This document shows positions 24,259-30,764 of a stretch of DNA of 30,764 nucleotides, piece by piece. A program made the position numbers and the translations under genes. The DNA is taken from positions 1-30,764 of the forward strand of contig JBBDXA010000120.1 in assembly GCA_040902585.1 (NCBI GenBank), given 5' to 3'. The first letter of the stretch is position 1, and each line of letters begins with the position of its first letter. Under the pieces are notes generated by a model that searched no databases, was not told the origin of the DNA, and saw only the letters and a list, made by a program, of their open reading frames with translations. This DNA is from JBBDXA01 sp040902585. Its GTDB lineage: Bacteria; Planctomycetota; Phycisphaerae; Phycisphaerales; Phycisphaeraceae.

Positions 24259-27200
24259 ATGACGCTGCCGGCGAACAGGGACGAAAGCCGCGACCGCCGC
24301 GACCGCCGTGCGAAGCGCAAACGGTCGACGCTCATGGCCCGCGCCCCCGAGGCGATGGTCTGGCGCGTCCTTGAATCGCTGGAGCCGCGGCTGCTTCTTT
24401 CGGGTACGCCGCCGATAGTGGACGCGGGGGAGGATCGGACGGTCATCGCGCAGGTGCCGCTTCAGTTGGCGGGCAGTTTCAGCGATCCAGATCCGGGCGA
24501 TACCCACACAATCGCGTGGGACTTCGGTGACGGCAGCGATGCAGTGACGGATACGCTTTCGCCGACGCACGTCTTCGCCGCGCCGGGGAATTACTCGGTT
24601 CGTCTGACCGTGATGGACAGCGGGGGCGAGTCGTCATTTGATGAGCTGATGGTGACGGTGGATCCAAGGCTGGATCTTTCGCCGACGGTTCTGATCAGCG
24701 GCCCTTCGCACACGCCGGATGGTTCGCCGACGTTGCATATTGAAGTCACGGATGGGGCCGCGATCAATCCTGATCTTCAGGTGGCGATCGATGTGGACTT
24801 GAACAACGACGGAGATTTTGATGAACCGGGCGAGCGCGGGTATCAGTCGGTTCCATTGTCGAGCCTGCCGGCGACGACGCCGGTGGAGTGGGCGTCGAAG
24901 GTGTTGCCGAGCGATCCGCCGGGACAGGAGTCGGGAGCGATCACCTTCTTCGGCGCAACGATCGCGGTGGATGGCGATTACGCGGTGGTCGGCGCGCCGG
25001 AATCGAAGAACCCGACCAGCTCGATGGGCGCGGCGTACGTGTTGAAGTTTGAGAGCGGTCAATGGCGGAATGTGGCAAAACTGATCGGCTCGGACACGGA
25101 TATCGGCGACCTGTTCGGCGCATCAGTCGCGATCGACGGTGACACGATTGCGATCGGTGCGTCCAATGCGGGCGTGGGAAATGTCTCGGGACAGGGCGCG
25201 GTTTATTTCTTCACGCGCATGGGCGAAACGTGGACGCAGACGCAGGTCATTCACGACACCACAGGCGGCAAGTTCGGCATCGCCATCGCGCTGGAAGGCG
25301 ACACGCTGGTGGTGGGGCGGCCGGAGAATGTGAACGTCAGCGGTTACGCCGGCGTGGACAATCGCGTGGTGATCTATCAGCGCGCAAGCGGTGAGTGGGC
25401 GTTGCAGGATTCACTGGTCAGCAGCGCGACCGCCTCGGCGCGAAGGCAGTTCGGCACGATCGTGGCGATTGATGCCGGCCGCGTGATGGCGCGCGAAGTG
25501 TTCCTGGTGAACGGCGTGACGCAAGTGCTGGTCCACACGATCGAACAGGTGGTCGGCGAGTGGATGATCACGGATTCATTCACCGCGCCGCCGGGCATCA
25601 ACCCGGTCACGTTTGCCGAGAGCATGAGCCTGGATGGGGATCGACTGATGGTCAGCGCGGCCGCGACCGAAAGCGGACAGCCCGCCGTGGCCGCAATCAT
25701 CTATGCGCGGCAGGGCGGCACCTGGGAGTTGGATGCGACGCTCTTGAGCCTGCGCGACAGCGATCAAGTCACGCGACAAGTGGCGCTGGAGAACAACCGC
25801 GCGGTGGTCAGTTCATCGAAGCTCGGTGCGACTGATTCGCGGCCGTTTGTGGTGGAAGCGTTCGAGAAGGTTGCCGGCCGATGGGTCTCCGCCGGTCGCG
25901 AGGCGGCACCCTATGCTTCGCCTTCGCGCCCTGATTTCATCAGCGCGCTGGCGCTGGAAGGCGGACAGATTCTCACCGGTTACAGCGGCTCCGATGAGTT
26001 CGGCCAGAACACCAACGATGGTGCCGTCTACACATTCAGCTTTAGCGAAGGCGGTGATGCGCGAGGTTACACCGGCGAAGTCACGCTCGATCCCGCGCTG
26101 GCGGAAGGAACGTATGCGATTCGCGGCCGCGTGACGGATGGCTCGGGCCAGTCAGGCTACGGACCTGCCATCACGATGGTCATCGATGCGACCGCGCCGA
26201 TGCTCGTGACCGCGAGCCCCGCCGACAACGATACGATCAACAACTGGACGACAACATTGCGGCTGACCTTCGACGAAGTCGTGATCGATGTCGATGCGAC
26301 GGACCTGCTCCTCACCGGCCCTGCCGCCATCACGGCTGTGGTGACAGACGTCGCCAGTGAGCAGGGCGGCAAGGTCTGGGTATTCACTATTGATGGCCTT
26401 TCCGATGGCTCGCTCTCGGTCACGTTCGCGCCGGATGCGGGTGATGTAACGGACCTGGCGGGCAATGTGCTGTTGCCGGTGATGCTGTCGTTCGATGTGC
26501 TGGATGATGCGCCGCCGACGGTGGTTTCCGTTTCGCCGCCGGGGCGATCGCTCGTGTCCGAAAGCGTAGACCTGATCATCACTTTTTCCGAGCCTGTGCT
26601 TGGACTGACGGCTTCCGATCTGCTGGTGGAAGGTCTGGGCGCGGGTGCCGCGATGGTCGGCGAGCCGGTGCAGCAGAGTGATACAACATGGCTGATTCCG
26701 GTAAGCGGCCTGATGCCCGGGCTTGTGAAGCTGACGCTCGCGGCGGGTGTGGGTGATGTGACGGATCGGGCGGGTAACGCGCTGACGACAGTCACGTGGG
26801 AACTCGGTGTGCCGGGCACGGGCGTCGAACTCTTCGCCGGTGAAACGCAGCTCGATCCTGATCCGCTTGCTCCGATTCACATCACGACCGATTCGACGCC
26901 CGCGCTGGCCGTCGTGGTGAACAAACCGGGCGCAACATTTAATGAGGGTGAGCCGGTGTCACTGGACATCGATCGCAACGGCGACGGTGACTTTGACGAT
27001 GCGGGTGAAACGGCTGCGGCCACCAGTTCGCTGCAAAGACTCGCGCAGGCAGTCCACCAGCAGACGCTGCTGGAACAGGGGCAGGGCACCATTTCCGGCA
27101 ACAATCCGCATGTGATCATTCGCGGCGATCTGGCGGTCGTCACCGTGCGCGACTTTGACACGGACAATACCAACACGCTGGGCTATCTCTATCAGCGCAA

Positions 27201-30200
27201 CGGCGGCGTGTGGACCCTCGTCAGCGCCCTGGAGTTTCCCACCGGCGGCAACCAGCTCCATAACCGGTCCGCTGCGATCGGCAACGGCACGGTTGTCATC
27301 GGCTCGCCAAATGAGAACGGCAACCAGGGCCTCTTGTTTGTCTTCGACGAAGTCGGAGGCATCTGGTCCAGCGCAGGCACGATCAGCAAACCCGTGGCCG
27401 GCACGCTGTTTGGACAATCCGTCTCCATCAGCGGCGATCTCATGGCCGTCGGCATGCCCAGCGCACAGGTCAACAACTTCTCCGGCGCGGTGTTCCTCTA
27501 CCAGCGCGTCGCCGGCGCGTGGAACCCCATCGGTCAGGTCGTCTCGCCCGACGGGCAGTCCAATGATTTCTTCGGCTCCTCCGTCACCCTTCAAGGCGAC
27601 CGGCTCGTCGTCGGCGCGGAGGGCGATGATGATCAGGGCAATGAAAGCGGCTCCGTGTACGTCTTCGATTTCAACGGCAGCAGCTACAACTTCACGCAGA
27701 AACTCCTCCCTTCCAATCCCGCTTCCAGCGCCCGCTTCGGCGCGGATGTCGCGCTCGATGGTGACACCATCGTCGTCGGCAGTCTCAACGGCACCCAGAC
27801 CGCCGTCTTCCAGTTGCAGGGCCTCACCTGGCTCCAGACCGCCACGCTTGCGGACACGCGATCGAGCGGCAGCCTGCGGCATGTCGCGGTTCAGGACGGC
27901 CTGATCGTGGTGTCCAACGTCGAGAGCCACATCTATCAGAACTTCGCCGGTGCATGGCGGCTGACTGAGACGCTCACCGTTGTGCCGCCGCAGGAAAGCG
28001 TCTATTTCAGTGGCCACGCTTCGATCGACGGCGACACCCTCATGCTCGGTGCCCGATTGAGACTGGTGAATACGTCCCTCGGAGCCGGCGCTCTGTTCTA
28101 CGCGCTGGATCTGGGTTCAATCGGCGCGGCTTCGTTTGATGTCTCAGCGCTCGATGACGGTCTCTACCGTTTGCGCGGCCGGCTTCAGGATGCCGACGGC
28201 AACCGCGTCGAGACGTTGCCCGTGAGCCTGATCGTGGAGGCTGCGCCTCTGACTGTCACCGAACTGACGCCGGGCGATGCCGCGGTCATCGACGTCAGCG
28301 CCATCGACGTCGATGTCACCTTTTCCAGCAACGTCACCGGCGTTGACACGACTGACCTCGTGCTCTCAGGCAGCGCGACGAACGGCGCTGTCATCCGCAG
28401 CGCGACGAAGCTGGCGGATGATCGTTGGCGATTTCACATCATCGGCCTGCGCGACGGCGAGCTCACGCTCACGCTCGCGCCTGATGCGGGTGACATCAGA
28501 AACCTCGGCGGCGCGGACCTGGTCACCACGGTTTGGAATTACACCATCGCCGGTGCCGCGCCGCCGCAGGTGATCCTCGCGCCGTTTGAGGACGGAACGG
28601 TTCGGCGGAAGGATCAGGTCTTTGAAGTGGTTTTCAGTGAGACGGTGAAGTCCGTTGATGTGAGTGATCTGGTGATCAGCGGCGCGGCTGCGGCATTCGC
28701 ATCGGTGCAGTCCGTGTCTGGTCTGGGCCCGTTCATCGGCGGCGGCTTCACCCGATGGGAGTTCTTTGTTACCAACCTGCGCAGCGGCGATCTGCAATTC
28801 AGCCTCGCGCCGGACGCGGGTGATATCGTCAACCTCTCGGGCACGGCGGTGGTTCCGATCGAGTGGGACGCGACGGTTGATCTTTCACCGCGACTGGATG
28901 GTGTGGGCCTGGCTCCAGTTCTGCCCGAGGTCATCGGCAGCACGTTGAATGTCACATTCAGTTTCACCGCGCCTGTCTTCAATCTGGACCCGACGGATGT
29001 GCTGCTGACCGGCTCCGCCGCCGTCAATGCGGTGGTCGGCGCCATCACGCCCAACATCTCCACCGCCAACGGCTACAAGTTCACGATCACCGGCCTTAAT
29101 GATGGCGATCTGATCGTCACACTTGCTCCCGAAGCGGGCGACATCGTCAACGAGTTCGGCGATGACATGAATCCTTACATTCGAAAGTTCCGCGTCATCG
29201 CGCCGCCGGAATCCGCCGCCTCGATCGCCGGCGGCACGGTCATCAACCAGAGCCAGATCACGCTGGACATCACGCTCAGTGAAGCGGTTGATGTGATTGA
29301 TGCCTCCGACCTGGCCCTCTTCGGCACGGCCGCGACACATGCCGCCGTCGCCGCGCCGACGCACTTGGGCGGCAATGTCTGGCGATTCGTGATCAGCGGA
29401 CTGAGCGACGGCTTCCTCGCGGCAGTGTTCGCTCCGCACGCGGGCCGCCCAATTGATGTGACGGGCAATGGCGCGATGGTCACGACTTTTCACTACCTGG
29501 TCGATGCTCCGCAGGATGTCATCTCCCCGGTCATCACCGGTGTCACGCTCGGCAGCTCCGCATGGTCAGCCGCGTTCAACAATCATCCGCAGACCACGCA
29601 GCGCGGCTTCGGACAAGGCTATCTTCTGCCCGCCGGTGCCGGTCAGTCGGCGCCGCTCACGTGGAGCGAGTTGGACCTGATCCGCATCGAGTTCAACGAG
29701 AACGTCGATGTACAGGCCGATGATCTGATTCTAGTCGGTGTGAACGTCAACGATTACGCCGCGCTGCTCTCGGGTGGTTCGTTCAGCTATGACGCGGTCA
29801 ACTTCGTCGCGACGTGGCAACTGGCCGCGCCGCTTCAATCGGACAAGCTGCGCATCGTGCTCGATGACCGCGTCACTGACACGGCAGGCAACGCGCTCGA
29901 CGGCGAGTGGACCGATGGCTTCAGTTCGCAATCGGGCGATGGTCTTGCGGGCGGGGACTTCGCGTATCGCTTCAACGTGCTGCCCGGTGATAGCGACGGC
30001 GACGGGGCAGTCACCGGCGCGGATGTCACGCTCGTGCGGGCAAAGCAGTTCAAGTTCGCCGGCAACGCGGGTTACGATCCCAAGCTCGATATCGACGGCA
30101 GCGCGGCAATCCTCGCCACCGATGTCATCCAGACGCGCAACAGGATCGGGCAGTCGCTGCCGGAGGGTGAGCCGTCACTCGTGGGCGGGCAGGGTCTTTC

Positions 30201-30567
30201 GCTGGGCGAAACGCCTCCTTCCAGCGCTCCGCTGCTGATTCAATCGGTCGGCGAATCACCTTCGATTCTGGAGCAGATGCCGCCGATCATCGTGTTGAAG
30301 TCAGCGCCGCCGGCCGTTGCATTCAAGTCGCATGCAAAGCAACCTGATGCACTCGCATTCGATCCTCGCCTGCTCATCGCATGGGATCGTTCCGCGGCGA
30401 AGGACCACTTGCGACAGGAGCGTTCGCCGCACGTGCCGGACAGGGTAGTGACGGGCGATGCGAACCGGGCGAGAGAAGACGTTCGATATCGATGGCGACG
30501 TGCGAATTGGAAGTTGCCTTGGGAAAACGAAGTCAACGGTGACGAGCCGCGCGTTGATCCGGCGTGA
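24259..30567 (+). CDS. Giant modular surface protein: LEPRLLLSG motif, PKD, two FG-GAP-like propellers, Ig-like repeats, dockerin
   Basis: The start chosen is ATG 24259 (2102 residues); a GTG at 24229 would add ten residues. An Arg-rich head leads into LESLEPRLLLSG (38-49), the planctomycete surface-protein motif, then a PKD domain (54-134, WDFGDGSD). DLNNDGDFDEPGE (about 180-195) precedes propeller A (about 215-595), whose blades carry FGATIAVDGDYAVVGAPES-type motifs. Ig-like domains follow at about 645-850. DIDRNGDGDFDDAGE (about 900-915) precedes propeller B (948-1288), and five more Ig-like units (AxDAGDIVNLxG-type ends) follow to about 1890. A dockerin-like pair of calcium loops (DSDGDGAVTGADVTLVR, LDIDGSAAILATDVIQ) lies at 1910-1965, then a 130-residue tail. 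It probably acts as a surface adhesin or scaffold; no catalytic domain is seen. Confidence 0.9.
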   Translation: MTLPANRDESRDRRDRRAKRKRSTLMARAPEAMVWRVLESLEPRLLLSGTPPIVDAGEDRTVIAQVPLQLAGSFSDPDPGDTHTIAWDFGDGSDAVTDTLSPTHVFAAPGNYSVRLTVMDSGGESSFDELMVTVDPRLDLSPTVLISGPSHTPDGSPTLHIEVTDGAAINPDLQVAIDVDLNNDGDFDEPGERGYQSVPLSSLPATTPVEWASKVLPSDPPGQESGAITFFGATIAVDGDYAVVGAPESKNPTSSMGAAYVLKFESGQWRNVAKLIGSDTDIGDLFGASVAIDGDTIAIGASNAGVGNVSGQGAVYFFTRMGETWTQTQVIHDTTGGKFGIAIALEGDTLVVGRPENVNVSGYAGVDNRVVIYQRASGEWALQDSLVSSATASARRQFGTIVAIDAGRVMAREVFLVNGVTQVLVHTIEQVVGEWMITDSFTAPPGINPVTFAESMSLDGDRLMVSAAATESGQPAVAAIIYARQGGTWELDATLLSLRDSDQVTRQVALENNRAVVSSSKLGATDSRPFVVEAFEKVAGRWVSAGREAAPYASPSRPDFISALALEGGQILTGYSGSDEFGQNTNDGAVYTFSFSEGGDARGYTGEVTLDPALAEGTYAIRGRVTDGSGQSGYGPAITMVIDATAPMLVTASPADNDTINNWTTTLRLTFDEVVIDVDATDLLLTGPAAITAVVTDVASEQGGKVWVFTIDGLSDGSLSVTFAPDAGDVTDLAGNVLLPVMLSFDVLDDAPPTVVSVSPPGRSLVSESVDLIITFSEPVLGLTASDLLVEGLGAGAAMVGEPVQQSDTTWLIPVSGLMPGLVKLTLAAGVGDVTDRAGNALTTVTWELGVPGTGVELFAGETQLDPDPLAPIHITTDSTPALAVVVNKPGATFNEGEPVSLDIDRNGDGDFDDAGETAAATSSLQRLAQAVHQQTLLEQGQGTISGNNPHVIIRGDLAVVTVRDFDTDNTNTLGYLYQRNGGVWTLVSALEFPTGGNQLHNRSAAIGNGTVVIGSPNENGNQGLLFVFDEVGGIWSSAGTISKPVAGTLFGQSVSISGDLMAVGMPSAQVNNFSGAVFLYQRVAGAWNPIGQVVSPDGQSNDFFGSSVTLQGDRLVVGAEGDDDQGNESGSVYVFDFNGSSYNFTQKLLPSNPASSARFGADVALDGDTIVVGSLNGTQTAVFQLQGLTWLQTATLADTRSSGSLRHVAVQDGLIVVSNVESHIYQNFAGAWRLTETLTVVPPQESVYFSGHASIDGDTLMLGARLRLVNTSLGAGALFYALDLGSIGAASFDVSALDDGLYRLRGRLQDADGNRVETLPVSLIVEAAPLTVTELTPGDAAVIDVSAIDVDVTFSSNVTGVDTTDLVLSGSATNGAVIRSATKLADDRWRFHIIGLRDGELTLTLAPDAGDIRNLGGADLVTTVWNYTIAGAAPPQVILAPFEDGTVRRKDQVFEVVFSETVKSVDVSDLVISGAAAAFASVQSVSGLGPFIGGGFTRWEFFVTNLRSGDLQFSLAPDAGDIVNLSGTAVVPIEWDATVDLSPRLDGVGLAPVLPEVIGSTLNVTFSFTAPVFNLDPTDVLLTGSAAVNAVVGAITPNISTANGYKFTITGLNDGDLIVTLAPEAGDIVNEFGDDMNPYIRKFRVIAPPESAASIAGGTVINQSQITLDITLSEAVDVIDASDLALFGTAATHAAVAAPTHLGGNVWRFVISGLSDGFLAAVFAPHAGRPIDVTGNGAMVTTFHYLVDAPQDVISPVITGVTLGSSAWSAAFNNHPQTTQRGFGQGYLLPAGAGQSAPLTWSELDLIRIEFNENVDVQADDLILVGVNVNDYAALLSGGSFSYDAVNFVATWQLAAPLQSDKLRIVLDDRVTDTAGNALDGEWTDGFSSQSGDGLAGGDFAYRFNVLPGDSDGDGAVTGADVTLVRAKQFKFAGNAGYDPKLDIDGSAAILATDVIQTRNRIGQSLPEGEPSLVGGQGLSLGETPPSSAPLLIQSVGESPSILEQMPPIIVLKSAPPAVAFKSHAKQPDALAFDPRLLIAWDRSAAKDHLRQERSPHVPDRVVTGDANRAREDVRYRWRRANWKLPWENEVNGDEPRVDPA

Positions 30568-30588
30568 TGCCGCCCGCAGGCCGCTGCG

Positions 30589-30764
30589 TTACTTTCGCTC
30601 CACCTTCACCTGTACCTTGTACTCGCCGGGGAAGCGGTAGTTGCCCTGGGCGTAGCGGTCGGTCATGCCGATCGCCAGATGCAGCGTGCCCGCTTCTTTG
30701 GCGACGAGATTCAGACTGTTGCCGACCTTGATGACCTCGCCGCTGCCGCCGATGCGCAGACACA
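30589..30764 (-). CDS. C-terminal end of a beta-rich protein, 5' part beyond window
   Basis: The minus-strand frame ends in TAA at 30589-30591 and runs off the window edge, leaving 58 complete codons. It reads LRIGGSGEVIKVGNSLNLVA, KEAGTLHLAIGMTDRY, AQGNYRFPGEYKVQVKVERK. Alternating strands with VKVGN and GTLHLAIG resemble the C-terminal part of a PA-IL (LecA)-like jelly-roll domain found in some planctomycete secreted enzymes, but the acidic calcium residues are only partly present. The assignment is weak. It is convergent with the giant surface-protein gene, with 21 bp between stops. Confidence 0.6.
   Translation of the reverse strand, partial: CLRIGGSGEVIKVGNSLNLVAKEAGTLHLAIGMTDRYAQGNYRFPGEYKVQVKVERK

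Noticed and set aside
27150..27800. Apparent rise of C-ending codons in the second propeller relative to the first
   Set aside because: Judged by eye only. A codon-usage count per module would be needed, and divergence after an old duplication would explain it without transfer.

Overview
The window reads as a piece of a high-GC planctomycete chromosome, most likely class Phycisphaerae. Three signatures point there. Two exported proteins carry the planctomycete N-terminal surface motif (LESLEPRLLLSG in the 2.1-kilo-residue protein at 24259-30567, LESRLLMS in the metalloprotease at 1-993). Two proteins end in PEP-CTERM sorting signals. Three one-off type IV-prepilin-like proteins are clustered together. 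I see no tRNA, rRNA, CRISPR array or insertion sequence. The taxon is inferred from these families, not from a marker gene.

Layout. 1-993 (-): 3'-truncated secreted metzincin-like protease. 999-6015: a sialic-acid locus, with phytanoyl-CoA-dioxygenase-like protein, N-acetylneuraminate lyase and secreted sialidase on the minus strand, and a GntR/LacI-type regulator divergent from them. The 112-bp divergent gap holds two interlocked promoters and a small inverted repeat that covers both. A perfect 36-bp inverted repeat separates the dioxygenase from the lyase. 6125-10709 (+): a two-LamG PEP-CTERM protein, three prepilin-like proteins and, between the second and third, the wreck of a sensor-protein gene. 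10764-16000 (-): secreted gluconolactonase-like protein, secreted esterase, a helical-repeat/LamG-like secreted protein, and a pair of TPM-domain membrane proteins. 16222-20030 (+): a second PEP-CTERM protein with a strong intrinsic terminator, a flavin-dependent halogenase-like protein and an exported protein of unknown function. 20120-23255: a signalling block with a NarL/FixJ-type response regulator (-), a divergent REC-GGDEF-HD protein (+) and a PilZ protein (+), which suggests local c-di-GMP control. 23352-24101 (+): an SDR oxidoreductase. 24259-30567 (+): a giant modular surface protein with PKD, two beta-propellers, Ig-like repeats and a dockerin. 30589-30764 (-): the C-terminal end of another protein.

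How it fits together. Much of the coding capacity is for exported proteins acting on or binding glycans: sialidase, LamG/PEP-CTERM, esterase, lactonase, giant adhesin. The best-supported pathway is sialic acid release outside the cell by the sialidase and cleavage by the lyase inside it, probably under the divergent GntR protein. NanE, NanK, a sialic-acid transporter and the exosortase are not in the window. The most unusual points are the beta-propellers that appear to interrupt a calcium-loop/Ig-like domain twice in the giant protein, the nested inverted repeat at 3890-3976, the decayed sensor gene at 9375-9700, and the halogenase with an altered WxWxIP motif.
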